64,000 nucleotides of DNA from [Muricauda] lutisoli (nom. illeg.) (GTDB lineage Bacteria; Bacteroidota; Bacteroidia; Flavobacteriales; Flavobacteriaceae): assembly GCF_017313105.1 (NCBI RefSeq), contig NZ_JAFLND010000003.1, positions 372,001-436,000 of the forward strand, written 5' to 3'. Below are positions 10,201 through 18,601 of this stretch, one piece after another. A program made the position numbers and the translations under genes. Position 1 is the stretch's first letter, and each line of letters starts with the position of its first letter. Under the pieces are notes generated by a model that was not told the origin of the DNA, did not search any database, and saw nothing but the letters and a program-made list of their open reading frames with translations.

Positions 10201-10373
10201 CTTGTTCTGCAGCTTGTAGCAGTGGGGCTATGGTGTTTGGTGACATCAATGATCATGACAGTAAAGTAGCGGAGTTGAAAGAGGATGATAGAATGTACCA
10301 TTTGTTGGAGCATGTAGGCACTAAACCAAACGTGTTCTATCATGTTAAAGTTAGAAACACCAACGAGGCTTAA
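7251..10373 (+). CDS. actB: Alternative complex III subunit B, molybdopterin-oxidoreductase-like iron-sulfur protein
   Basis: This 1040-residue fusion holds a molybdopterin-oxidoreductase-like N-terminal part (which in ActB proteins carries no molybdenum cofactor) and a four-cluster ferredoxin C-terminal part. The internal twin-arginine-type signal SRRDFLKYVGF, about 50 residues from the N-terminus and followed by TVAAC, fits the Tat-variant lipoprotein signal of ActB. Ferredoxin motifs start at C780 (CTGCGAC...C) and near residue 867 (CQHCNHAPC), followed by CVGTRYCANNCP and CSMC...CSAAC. One motif is atypical (C-VGTRY-C), as expected for the 3Fe-4S site. It acts at the periplasmic face, between ActA and the NrfD-like subunits. 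Confidence 0.95.
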   Translation: MASNKKYWKSEAELNPNDSIVEALRNNEFTEEIPVDEFLGDKENLSSSNTSRRDFLKYVGFSTAAATVAACEGPVHKSIPYVVQPDNIVPGVANYYATTIADGFDFASILVKTREGRPIKIENNTDAKVNGGANARVQASVLTLYDSKRVQGPMANGEPVEWKVLDATVKAKLNALKGSNKQVVLLTQTYASPSTTKLISEFKAAYGDNVNHVVYDAISEDAAINAYNKAYGERALADYDFEKAELIVSFGADFLGDWQGGGYDSGYARGRVPKNGKMSRHVQLESNMSLTGANADKRYPMTPTQQKIALAKLYGKLNGSSVGGGTSDVDEAVDRVAAEIKKAGSKAVVVSGLNDENAQTVVLAINKLLASEAFDPEKPKYVRQGDAAKVSKLIADMNAGRVGALIMDGVNPAYTLPNAEEFLSGLEQVDVSVDFAYTNDETAQASNYVAAASHYLESWGDAQFKKGQYSLMQPAIRELFDTKQFQTALLTWMGVEKTYYEYIKETWSVDILQGGSWNKALQDGVYVAPAMMVDDAEATTAQEDSQEEQPEIVPIASAVRSLVNATSSGTELVLYSKVGMGDGRQANNPWLQEFPDPISRVSWDNYVTVSKADAESWGLENTIEADGGVNGSYVKLTVDGKVLENVPVIIQPGQAVGTVGLSFGYGKKAGMQEEMATGVNAYTLYSNFSDVQSVTVEKSGGEHEFACIQSHKTLMGRGDIIKETTLEIFNTKDHEEWNPMPHVSLNHNEIPVTSPDADLWEEFDRSIGHHFNLSIDLNACTGCGACVIACHAENNVPVVGKREMRRSRDMHWLRIDRYYSSEETFEEDNEKKEEMEGLWGDKGSLGGFREMEDPSANPQVAFQPVMCQHCNHAPCETVCPVAATSHSRQGQNHMAYNRCVGTRYCANNCPYKVRRFNWFLYSNNDEFDFNMNNDLGKMVINPDVNVRSRGVMEKCSMCIQMTQKTILDAKRDGRVIKDGEFQTACSAACSSGAMVFGDINDHDSKVAELKEDDRMYHLLEHVGTKPNVFYHVKVRNTNEA

Positions 10374-10406
10374 TCAATAAAAAAAGAAGTAACTAGAAGA
10401 TAAATT

Positions 10407-12125
10407 ATGGCGTCGCATTACGAAGCACCTATTCGAAAGCCCTTAGTGGTCGGAGACAAAGGATACCACGATGTAACAGTGGACATTGCCCGTCCGGTTG
10501 AGGGAAAGGCCAATAAACAATGGTGGATTGTATTTTCCATTGCATTAGTGGCATTCCTCTGGGGTCTAGGATGTATCATTTATACCGTTTCCACAGGTAT
10601 TGGGGTTTGGGGTCTTAACCGAACCGTTAACTGGGCCTGGGATATCACCAACTTTGTATGGTGGGTAGGTATTGGTCACGCAGGTACACTGATTTCAGCT
10701 GTACTCTTGCTTTTCCGTCAAAAATGGAGAATGGCGATCAACCGTTCTGCTGAGGCGATGACCATTTTCTCGGTAGTACAGGCAGGTTTGTTCCCTATTA
10801 TTCACATGGGTCGTCCATGGTTGGGTTACTGGGTACTTCCAATCCCTAACCAATTTGGTTCTCTTTGGGTGAACTTCAACTCACCTTTGCTTTGGGACGT
10901 TTTTGCGATTTCAACCTATCTTTCCGTGTCATTGGTTTTCTGGTGGACAGGTCTTTTGCCTGACTTTGCCATGATTCGTGATAGGGCCGTAAAACCTTTC
11001 CAAAAGAAAATATACAGCATTCTAAGTTTTGGATGGACAGGAAGGGCAAAGGATTGGCAACGATTTGAGGAAGTTTCTTTGGTACTGGCCGGTTTGGCTA
11101 CACCTTTGGTGCTTTCTGTACACACCATCGTATCTTTTGACTTTGCTACCTCGGTAATTCCTGGATGGCACACCACCATTTTCCCACCATACTTTGTTGC
11201 TGGTGCGATTTTCTCTGGATTTGCCATGGTGAACACACTTTTGATCATTATGCGTAAGGTGTGTAGCTTGGAAGCTTATATTACCGTACAGCATATCGAA
11301 TTGATGAACATTGTAATCATGATTACCGGTTCTATCGTTGGATGTGCCTATATCACCGAGTTGTTTATTGCGTGGTACTCTGGAGTTGAGTATGAACAAT
11401 ATGCTTTCTTGAACAGGGCTACTGGTCCTTACTGGTGGGCATACTGGTCCATGATGACCTGTAACGTGTTCTCACCACAATTTATGTGGTTCAAGAAACT
11501 GCGAACCAGTATCATGTTCTCCTTCTTTATCTCTATCGTGGTAAACATAGGAATGTGGTTCGAGCGTTTCGTTATTATCGTTACCTCATTGCATAGGGAT
11601 TACTTGCCATCTTCTTGGACAATGTTCTCCCCAACTTTTGTTGATATCGGAATATTTGTGGGAACCATAGGATTCTTCTTCGTATTGTTCCTGTTGTATT
11701 CCAGAACATTCCCGGTAATTGCACAGGCAGAAGTGAAATCCATTTTGAAAGCTTCTGGTGAGAAATACAAAAAATTGAGGGAAGCTGGTAAACCATTGTA
11801 CGAAATGCCTGAGGCAAAAGGTGAAACCAAGGTGGAAGAGGCTCCAAAAGTTGATACAAGTCATGAGCATGTGTCCACACTGCTGGAGGCAATTGGAACT
11901 TTTGATGCTGAAACGGAAACTGCTGACGATTTGAAAAAAGTCAAGGGTATTGGTCCTCAAATGGAACAGGCCCTGAACCAGATAGGTATTTATACGTTCG
12001 CTCAGGTGAGCAGAATGACCGAAAAAGAATATAACTTGTTGGATTCTATCACAGGTTCTTTCCCAGGAAGGGCACAACGTGATGATTGGGCAGGTCAGGC
12101 TAAAAAATTAAACGAAGAAAAATAA
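10407..12125 (+). CDS. actC: Alternative complex III subunit C, NrfD-like, with C-terminal helix-hairpin-helix tail
   Basis: ActC is an NrfD/PsrC-type integral membrane quinol-binding subunit. Hydrophobic helices fill residues about 35-435, with the usual Trp/His-rich loops (VGIGHAGTLISA, RQKWRMAINRSAEAMTIF). After the last helix comes a charged linker and then a domain at about 507-565 (DDLKKVKGIGPQMEQALNQIGI, then TFAQVSRMTEKEYNLL). This is a helix-hairpin-helix-like module of the sort seen on some ribosomal L21 and DNA-binding proteins. At 572 residues the protein is about 100 longer than a plain ActC because of this tail. The gene ends 2 bases before actD. Confidence 0.92.
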   Translation: MASHYEAPIRKPLVVGDKGYHDVTVDIARPVEGKANKQWWIVFSIALVAFLWGLGCIIYTVSTGIGVWGLNRTVNWAWDITNFVWWVGIGHAGTLISAVLLLFRQKWRMAINRSAEAMTIFSVVQAGLFPIIHMGRPWLGYWVLPIPNQFGSLWVNFNSPLLWDVFAISTYLSVSLVFWWTGLLPDFAMIRDRAVKPFQKKIYSILSFGWTGRAKDWQRFEEVSLVLAGLATPLVLSVHTIVSFDFATSVIPGWHTTIFPPYFVAGAIFSGFAMVNTLLIIMRKVCSLEAYITVQHIELMNIVIMITGSIVGCAYITELFIAWYSGVEYEQYAFLNRATGPYWWAYWSMMTCNVFSPQFMWFKKLRTSIMFSFFISIVVNIGMWFERFVIIVTSLHRDYLPSSWTMFSPTFVDIGIFVGTIGFFFVLFLLYSRTFPVIAQAEVKSILKASGEKYKKLREAGKPLYEMPEAKGETKVEEAPKVDTSHEHVSTLLEAIGTFDAETETADDLKKVKGIGPQMEQALNQIGIYTFAQVSRMTEKEYNLLDSITGSFPGRAQRDDWAGQAKKLNEEK

Positions 12126-12127
12126 TT

Positions 12128-12655
12128 ATGGCATCAAAAGTTATACAAGCACTTTACAACGATGACGATGTGTTGATGCATGCTGTAAAAAAGGTTAGGG
12201 CAGAGCACCACCATATTGAAGAGGTGTACACTCCGTTTCCCGTTCACGGTCTGGATAAGGCAATGGGCTTAGCGGATACCCGAATAGCTATCACCTCTTT
12301 CCTTTATGGATGTTTGGGGTTAACGGTTGCCATAGTTATGATGAATTATATCATGATTGAGGATTGGCCACAGGATATTGGTGGTAAGCCAAGTTTTAGT
12401 TATTTGGAAAACATGCCGGCCTTTGTTCCTATCATGTTCGAGCTTACGGTTTTCTTTGCAGCTCACTTGATGGTTATTACCTTTTACTTAAGAAGTAGAA
12501 TGTGGCCTTTCAAGAAAGCCGAAAACCCGGATAAACGTACTACCGACGACCATTTTTTGATGGAGTTAGGTGTGCATGATAACGAAAATGAACTTGCCGA
12601 TTTGTTGTGGGAAACAGGTGCGGTAGAAGTAAAAGTTACAGAAAAGGAGTCTTAA
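12128..12655 (+). CDS. actD: Alternative complex III subunit D (DUF3341)
   Basis: This 175-residue protein of the DUF3341 family has a soluble N-terminal part with the family hallmark YTPFPVHGLDKAMGL, two transmembrane helices (about 55-78 and 98-122), and a charged C-terminus. ActD is a small membrane subunit of alternative complex III without cofactors. It lies 2 bases after actC and 4 bases before actE, so it is translationally coupled. Confidence 0.92.
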   Translation: MASKVIQALYNDDDVLMHAVKKVRAEHHHIEEVYTPFPVHGLDKAMGLADTRIAITSFLYGCLGLTVAIVMMNYIMIEDWPQDIGGKPSFSYLENMPAFVPIMFELTVFFAAHLMVITFYLRSRMWPFKKAENPDKRTTDDHFLMELGVHDNENELADLLWETGAVEVKVTEKES

Positions 12656-12659
12656 TAAT

Positions 12660-13229
12660 ATGAAACAATTAGGTAAAATAAGTGTTGTTTTGGTCTTAAT
12701 GATATTCGCTGCCTCTTGCGCGGATAAGAACAGTCCAAACTACCAATTCATGCCAAACATGTACGAACCTGTAGGATATGAGGCCTATCAAGGTGTGGAC
12801 AATGGGTTGTTCCCAGATGGAACGGAAGCCTTGTTGCCCCCGGAAGGGACCATAAACAGAGGATACATGCCCTATGAGTTCGAAAACACTCCGGAAGGTA
12901 AAGAATTAGCAAGAATGAACACCAGCCCTTTGGATTCGTTGAACCAAGAGGAAAACCTGGCAAAAGGAGCCGAACTTTACGGAGTTTACTGTGCCATATG
13001 CCATGGTTCTAAAGGAGATGGTCAAGGAAATCTTGTGAAAAGAGAAAAAATATTGGGTGTTCCCAGCTACGACGATGCAGCTAGAAACATTACTGTTGGA
13101 ACTACATACCACACTATTTATTATGGTTTGAACTCTATGGGGTCTTATGCCTCTCAGTTTGCCAATGAAAAAGAAATGTGGCAAGTATCCGAATATGTGA
13201 TGAAATTAAAGGAAGACCTAACAAAATAA
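12660..13229 (+). CDS. actE: Alternative complex III subunit E, monohaem cytochrome c lipoprotein
   Basis: ActE is the monohaem cytochrome c subunit that hands electrons on from ActA. The 189 residues start with a lipoprotein signal (lipobox AASC, Cys20). A single haem motif CAICH sits at 111-115 and a C-terminal GTTYHTIYYGLNSMGSYAS segment contains the probable Met ligand. The lipid anchor would hold it on the periplasmic face of the complex. It sits between actD and actF. Confidence 0.93.
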   Translation: MKQLGKISVVLVLMIFAASCADKNSPNYQFMPNMYEPVGYEAYQGVDNGLFPDGTEALLPPEGTINRGYMPYEFENTPEGKELARMNTSPLDSLNQEENLAKGAELYGVYCAICHGSKGDGQGNLVKREKILGVPSYDDAARNITVGTTYHTIYYGLNSMGSYASQFANEKEMWQVSEYVMKLKEDLTK

Positions 13230-13246
13230 TAGGATAAGAATAAACT

Positions 13247-14581
13247 ATGTATACCTTTTCAAACAAACTTAGAATAGGATCTTTCATAGCCATGGGGCTT
13301 GGAGTTATTTTCTTGGCAATTGGATTTTTGTCAGCTCCTTCGACAGTGGAAGAAGCCAAGGCCATGGTGGCAGCACATGATGATGGTCATGGTGGAGGGC
13401 ATGCAGAAGCGGCCGAAACTCATGGCGAAGAACAAGGTCACGGTGCAGAAGCCGCACATGGTGAAGAGCACGATGCTTCCCATGACACACATTTGTTGCA
13501 CCAATTACAGAACAGACCTTGGTCTGCTCTTTACGTAGCCGCATTCTTTTTCTTTATGATCGCTTTGGGCGTGTTGGCATTTTATGCCGTACAACGTGCT
13601 GCCCAAGCCGGTTGGTCCCCCTTATTGTTTAGGGTAATGGAAGGGATCACCGCTTACCTGGTCCCAGGAGGGATTATTGTATTCGTGATTTTATTGCTGT
13701 CCACATTGCACATGAACCATATGTTTGTTTGGATGGATGCCGAAACCGTAGCACATGACGAATTATTGCAAGGAAAAGCGGGTTATTTAAATCCAACTTT
13801 CTTTTTGATCAGGGCTGCCATATTCTTGGGCGGATGGATTTTCTATCGTCAATACTCTAGAAAATTGTCCCTGGCACAAGACGAGTCCGACGACAACAGT
13901 AATTTTGTCAAAAACTTTAGATGGTCAGCGGCCTTCTTGGTGTTTTACTTAATTTCTGAATCCATGATGTCGTGGGATTGGATAATGAGCTTGGACCCAC
14001 ACTGGTTCAGTACACTATTTGGATGGTATGTGTTCGCGAGTATGTTTGTTTCTGGTATTACCGTTATTGCCATGGTTACCGTATACCTGAAATCAAAAGG
14101 ATATTTGGAGCAAGTCAATGACAGCCATGTTCACGATTTGGCCAAGTTCATGTTCGGTATTAGTATATTCTGGACATACCTGTGGTTCTCACAGTTTATG
14201 TTGATATGGTACGCTGATATTCCGGAAGAAGTAACGTATTATATAGCGCGTTTTCAAGATTATAAATTACCGTTCTTTGGGATGTTGGTCATGAACTTTG
14301 TTTTCCCATTGTTGGTACTTATGAACAGTGATTACAAAAGGGTGAACTGGTTTGTTATCATGACCGGTATTGTGGTTCTTTTAGGCCACTATTTGGATAT
14401 ATTTAATATGGTGATGCCTGCAACGGTTGGTGATCAATGGTACATTGGCTTACCAGAGATTGGTGGTATTTTATTCTTTGGAGGTTTATTTGTGTTCTGG
14501 GTGTTTACTGCTTTGACAAAAGCCCCATTACAACCCAAAAGAAACCCATTTATTGAGGAAAGTAGACATTTTCATTATTAA
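13247..14581 (+). CDS. actF: Alternative complex III subunit F, NrfD-like
   Basis: This 444-residue polytopic membrane protein is the second NrfD-like subunit of alternative complex III, lacking the quinol site of ActC in characterised complexes. A first helix (about 10-30) is followed by a loop at about 42-88 that is very rich in His, Glu, Ala and Gly (ten histidines), then roughly nine further helices including LVPGGIIVFVILLLSTLHMNHMFVW. It is the last act gene, 28 bases before coxB. The His-rich loop may bind metal or buffer protons; this is speculation. Confidence 0.92.
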   Translation: MYTFSNKLRIGSFIAMGLGVIFLAIGFLSAPSTVEEAKAMVAAHDDGHGGGHAEAAETHGEEQGHGAEAAHGEEHDASHDTHLLHQLQNRPWSALYVAAFFFFMIALGVLAFYAVQRAAQAGWSPLLFRVMEGITAYLVPGGIIVFVILLLSTLHMNHMFVWMDAETVAHDELLQGKAGYLNPTFFLIRAAIFLGGWIFYRQYSRKLSLAQDESDDNSNFVKNFRWSAAFLVFYLISESMMSWDWIMSLDPHWFSTLFGWYVFASMFVSGITVIAMVTVYLKSKGYLEQVNDSHVHDLAKFMFGISIFWTYLWFSQFMLIWYADIPEEVTYYIARFQDYKLPFFGMLVMNFVFPLLVLMNSDYKRVNWFVIMTGIVVLLGHYLDIFNMVMPATVGDQWYIGLPEIGGILFFGGLFVFWVFTALTKAPLQPKRNPFIEESRHFHY

Positions 14582-14609
14582 TACGATTTAAGTCTTAGAT
14601 AGATAAACG

Positions 14610-15740
14610 ATGACTGCATTTTTAACATTAGCTGTTTTAGTATTAGTTGCGATTGCTATTTGGCAGATGACCAAGATTTTTGAATTATCGCAAACTAAAA
14701 CAGAAAAGGCTGAGATAGCGAACGATTCCGACAACAAGAACAATGGTTACCTATTATTTATGTTCTTGATCTTCATTTATGGAATCACGATTTTCAGTTT
14801 TGTGAAATATGGCAAAGCCTTGTTGCCGGAAGCTGCTTCCGAACATGGTGGTGAATACGACCAGTTGATGTTGGTTTCCATGGGAATTATATTCTTTGTG
14901 CAAACTGTGACCCAGGCACTCTTACATTACTTCGGTTATAAGTACAGAGGCCAAAAAGGAAGAAAAGCATTGTTTTTTGCAGATAATGACAGGTTGGAAT
15001 TTATCTGGACGATTATCCCGGTAATTGTATTGGCAGGTTTGATCCTTTGGGGATTGTATACTTGGACCAATATCATGGATGTCAACGAAGACGATGATCC
15101 ATTGGTTGTTGAACTTTACGCACAACAATTTAACTGGACGGCAAGATATGGTGGGGAAGATAACGTATTAGGGGATGCCAACGTTAGGTTAATCGATATC
15201 GGGAGCGCCAATGTACTTGGTTTGGATGAGTCCGATCCCAATTCTGAAGATGATATCATTGTTAAGGAATTGCATTTGCCTGTAGGTAGAAAAATAAACT
15301 TTAAAATGAGGTCCCAAGATGTTTTGCACTCCGCATACATGCCCCACTTTAGAGCCCAGATGAACTGTGTTCCAGGAATGATTACCCAGTTTTCTTTTAC
15401 TCCGACAGTTACAACAGAGGAAATGCGCCTGAATCCGGATGTTGTTGACAAAGTAAAGCGGACCAATGCCCTTAGGGCCGAGTGGGCAGCAGAAGGAAGA
15501 CCTAATTCTGAACCATGGGAGTTTGATTACGTTTTGTTGTGTAATAAAATATGCGGAAAATCACACTATAATATGCAGATGAAGATTATAGTGGAAACCG
15601 AAGAAGAGTTCAATAAATGGCTTGCAGAACAAAAGTCGTTTAAAGAAACCGTGATGGTCGATGAAACGGTAGAAGAGGAGCAAGCATTCAACACGGAAGA
15701 TGGTGTTGATATTGAAGAAGAAGTAGCTTCGGAAGAATAA
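14610..15740 (+). CDS. coxB: Cytochrome c oxidase subunit II
   Basis: Subunit II accepts electrons at its CuA centre and passes them to subunit I. The CuA motif CNKICGKSHYNM is complete (C311, C315, H319, M322), with the upstream His in LHSAYMPHFRAQM. The 376 residues contain four N-terminal hydrophobic segments (about 1-20, 47-68, 88-112, 128-150) instead of the usual two; the first pair is an extension. No haem c motif is present, so this is not a caa3-type fusion. The last 35 residues are strongly acidic. It lies between actF and coxA, suggesting a complex III-oxidase supercomplex. Confidence 0.95.
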   Translation: MTAFLTLAVLVLVAIAIWQMTKIFELSQTKTEKAEIANDSDNKNNGYLLFMFLIFIYGITIFSFVKYGKALLPEAASEHGGEYDQLMLVSMGIIFFVQTVTQALLHYFGYKYRGQKGRKALFFADNDRLEFIWTIIPVIVLAGLILWGLYTWTNIMDVNEDDDPLVVELYAQQFNWTARYGGEDNVLGDANVRLIDIGSANVLGLDESDPNSEDDIIVKELHLPVGRKINFKMRSQDVLHSAYMPHFRAQMNCVPGMITQFSFTPTVTTEEMRLNPDVVDKVKRTNALRAEWAAEGRPNSEPWEFDYVLLCNKICGKSHYNMQMKIIVETEEEFNKWLAEQKSFKETVMVDETVEEEQAFNTEDGVDIEEEVASEE

Positions 15741-15777
15741 CAAATAAAAAAGATTAACGAAAAAAACTAATTGGAAT

Positions 15778-17601
15778 ATGTCTGAAGTAGCCCATGTAAG
15801 TCACGATGATCACCACGATGATCACGGACATCACCATAAGGAAACTTTCATAACAAAATATATTTTCAGTCAGGACCATAAGATGATAGCCAAGCAATAT
15901 CTCATCACTGGTCTGATTATGGGATTCATAGGTATAGCCATGTCACTGCTATTTAGAATGCAATTGGCTTGGCCGGGCGAATCCTTTGCAATTTTTGAAA
16001 CCGTTTTGGGCAAGTGGGCACCGGATGGTGTAATGGATGCCGACATCTATCTGGCTTTGGTTACCATTCATGGTACACTAATGGTTTTCTTCGTTTTAAC
16101 TGCAGGACTGAGTGGTACTTTTAGTAACCTATTGATTCCATTGCAAATTGGGGCCAGGGATATGGCCTCTGGATTTTTGAACATGGTTTCTTATTGGTTG
16201 TTTTTCATTTCATCGGCCATAATGGTGAGCAGTTTGTTTGTTGAAGCAGGACCAGCTGCCGCAGGATGGACCATTTACCCGCCATTGAGTGCATTGCCGA
16301 TGGCGCAGCCAGGTTCTGGTTTGGGTATGACACTTTGGTTGGTATCCATGGCCATATTTATCGCTTCCTCTTTGTTGGGGTCTTTGAACTACATTGTTAC
16401 GGTAATCAACCTTAGAACAAAAGGAATGTCCATGACACGTTTGCCATTGACCATCTGGGCGTTTTTTGTGACAGCAATTATTGGGGTGATTTCTTTCCCC
16501 GTATTGCTTTCAGCAGCTTTGTTATTGATCATGGATAGAAGTTTTGGAACATCATTCTTCTTATCGGATATCTTTATCCAAGGTGAAGTGCTACATTATC
16601 AAGGAGGTTCACCGGTTTTGTATGAGCACTTATTCTGGTTCTTGGGCCACCCAGAGGTATATATCGTATTGTTGCCGGCTTTGGGTATTACATCCGAAGT
16701 AATGTCAACAAATGCAAGAAAACCGATTTTTGGATATAGGGCGATGGTAGCATCTATTTTGGCCATTGCGTTTCTATCTACAATTGTATGGGGTCACCAC
16801 ATGTTCGTATCAGGTATGAACCCGTTCTTGGGATCTGTATTTACCTTTACAACACTATTGATAGCCATCCCGTCAGCGGTAAAGGCATTTAACTATATCA
16901 CTACACTCTGGAAAGGTAACCTGCAGCTGAACCCTGCTATGTTGTTCTCCATTGGTTTGGTATCAACATTTATTACTGGAGGTCTTACAGGAATCATTTT
17001 GGGTGATAGTACTTTGGATATCAATGTTCACGATACATACTTCGTTGTTGCCCACTTCCACTTGGTAATGGGAATATCGGCACTTTACGGACTTTTTGCC
17101 GGGGTTTATCACTGGTTCCCAAAAATGTTCCAAGGACGCATGATGAACAAGAACTTGGGTTATGTACACTTCTGGATAACCGCAGTCTGTGCTTATGGGG
17201 TATTCTTCCCAATGCACTTTGTGGGAATGGCAGGGGTGCCACGTCGTTACTATGAGAACACCGCGTTCCCAATGTTCGATGAGTTGACGAACGTTCAGGT
17301 ATTGATGACCGTATTTGCAATTATTGCAGGTTTGGCACAGCTGATATTCGTTTACAACTTCATTTCAAGTATCTTCTACGGTAAAAGAGGACCTGTAAAC
17401 CCATGGGGTTCCAATACATTGGAATGGACAACTCCACAAAAGCATATACACGGAAACTGGCCTGGAGCAATTCCACATGTTTACCGTTGGGCCTACGATT
17501 ACAGTAAAACTTACGAGAATGGTGAGTACATTATTGCAGGACAGGATTTTGTTCCGCAAAACGTTCCGCTTCAGGAGAACGAAGAAGAACTCAACCATTA
17601 G
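15778..17601 (+). CDS. coxA: Cytochrome c oxidase subunit I
   Basis: The catalytic subunit reduces oxygen at the haem a3-CuB centre and pumps protons. Its 607 residues include the helix II haem ligand (ATIHGTLMVFF-like VTIHGTLMVFF), the CuB histidine and cross-linked tyrosine motif HPEVY, the HH pair in WGHHMFVSG, and the haem a3/a His pair in VVAHFHLVMG. The first 21 residues hold eight histidines mixed with aspartates, a cytosolic extension before the first helix. It is the last gene of the act-cox operon; a hairpin terminator follows. Subunits III and IV are encoded 20 kb downstream. Confidence 0.97.
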   Translation: MSEVAHVSHDDHHDDHGHHHKETFITKYIFSQDHKMIAKQYLITGLIMGFIGIAMSLLFRMQLAWPGESFAIFETVLGKWAPDGVMDADIYLALVTIHGTLMVFFVLTAGLSGTFSNLLIPLQIGARDMASGFLNMVSYWLFFISSAIMVSSLFVEAGPAAAGWTIYPPLSALPMAQPGSGLGMTLWLVSMAIFIASSLLGSLNYIVTVINLRTKGMSMTRLPLTIWAFFVTAIIGVISFPVLLSAALLLIMDRSFGTSFFLSDIFIQGEVLHYQGGSPVLYEHLFWFLGHPEVYIVLLPALGITSEVMSTNARKPIFGYRAMVASILAIAFLSTIVWGHHMFVSGMNPFLGSVFTFTTLLIAIPSAVKAFNYITTLWKGNLQLNPAMLFSIGLVSTFITGGLTGIILGDSTLDINVHDTYFVVAHFHLVMGISALYGLFAGVYHWFPKMFQGRMMNKNLGYVHFWITAVCAYGVFFPMHFVGMAGVPRRYYENTAFPMFDELTNVQVLMTVFAIIAGLAQLIFVYNFISSIFYGKRGPVNPWGSNTLEWTTPQKHIHGNWPGAIPHVYRWAYDYSKTYENGEYIIAGQDFVPQNVPLQENEEELNH

Positions 17602-17624
17602 AACGATTTTTATATTAGTGAAAG

Positions 17625-17650
17625 AGCCCGTCCAATTGGATGGGCTTTTT
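17625..17650 (+). terminator. Terminator of the act-cox operon
   Basis: AGCCCGTCC, loop AATT, GGATGGGCT (one G-U pair) followed by TTTTT, 24 bases after the coxA stop codon. Confidence 0.88.
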
Positions 17651-17716
17651 GTTGGAATAGATTTTGAGGTGAATTGTATATCTTTAAAAAGCATTTCCCC
17701 ATCAAAAGAGAACATC

Positions 17717-18538
17717 ATGAAAAAGTTGCTTATCCTATTACTTATACTATCCCCGATAATGTCCAATGCCCAACGTAAGCCAAAAATCAAGGGAAGCCGT
17801 ATAGTAACACAGGTGAGCGAAGAGCTTCCGCCTTTCAATGCAATTGTACTCAACGATGATCTTGAAATTAACCTTGAAAGGTCCTTTGGCCCCGGGTATC
17901 GCATTACTGCTGATGATAATTTGATAGATATCTTAAAATTTGAGGTCGAAGACGGTACTTTGGTCATTAGTTCCTACTATAATATTACCGCCAAAAAGGA
18001 ATTGGACATAACCGTGAATTATACGGAACTTAAAGCCGTCACCTTAAAAAACGGAAGCATTATATCCAAAGATGTTATTGAATCCGATGAGTTGTTCGTG
18101 GATGGATTTAACAATACCCGGATGGATTTAAAGGCAAATGTTACGGTTATGGATATCAATTTGGAAGATACCAGCAGTGGTGATTTTAATGTGGAAGTTG
18201 ATTCTTTGAACATTAACCTGAACAACAGAACCCAGGCCTATGTATATGCCCAAATAAATACGGGTTTGTTGGGTTTGGATGGAAACTCCTCATTGACCAT
18301 GGAAGGGACATCGGAGAGACTACAAGTCAATATGCTGGATTATGCCAAATATAAAGGTGAAGCTATGCAGGTGAGTTCGTGCCAACTTAATGTTACTGGA
18401 AATACCAGTGCAAGAGTATATACATTCAGCGATATCGAAATTGCTGCAACTGCAGACTCACGTATTTATTTGTATGGCACACCCCATATAACCATCAAGG
18501 AATTTCTGGATACTGCACAGATTATTAAAAAGGAGTAA
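17717..18538 (+). CDS. Exported DUF2807 (head GIN domain) protein
   Basis: The ATG at 17717 starts a signal peptide (MKKLLILLLILSPIMSNAQ), giving 273 residues. The longer in-frame opening from 17477 overlaps coxA and the terminator and is rejected. The mature part is a repeating beta-strand protein (FNAIVLNDDLEINLER, then ITVNYTELKAVTLKNGSI) typical of DUF2807, which folds as a right-handed beta-helix. Such proteins are widespread in Bacteroidota and are called putative auto-transporter adhesin head domains, but no function is established. It stands alone between the coxA terminator and ruvB. Confidence 0.82.
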   Translation: MKKLLILLLILSPIMSNAQRKPKIKGSRIVTQVSEELPPFNAIVLNDDLEINLERSFGPGYRITADDNLIDILKFEVEDGTLVISSYYNITAKKELDITVNYTELKAVTLKNGSIISKDVIESDELFVDGFNNTRMDLKANVTVMDINLEDTSSGDFNVEVDSLNINLNNRTQAYVYAQINTGLLGLDGNSSLTMEGTSERLQVNMLDYAKYKGEAMQVSSCQLNVTGNTSARVYTFSDIEIAATADSRIYLYGTPHITIKEFLDTAQIIKKE

Positions 18539-18586
18539 TATTTGTCTTGCACCAATACTTGGTTTCCAGTAGCGGGGCTTTTCAAT

Positions 18587-18594
18587 TATATTTG
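18587..18594 (+). promoter_or_regulatory. Probable ruvB -7 element
   Basis: TATATTTG matches TAnnTTTG and ends 7 bases before the ruvB ATG, implying a very short or absent 5' leader. The upstream TTG at 18559-18561 is 25 bases away, slightly too far for a consensus -33 element. Confidence 0.5.
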
Positions 18595-18601
18595 TTGAAC
18601 C

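Noticed and set aside
17477-17716. Extended start of the DUF2807 gene inside coxA
   Set aside because: It would cover the end of coxA and its terminator; the signal peptide begins at 17717.
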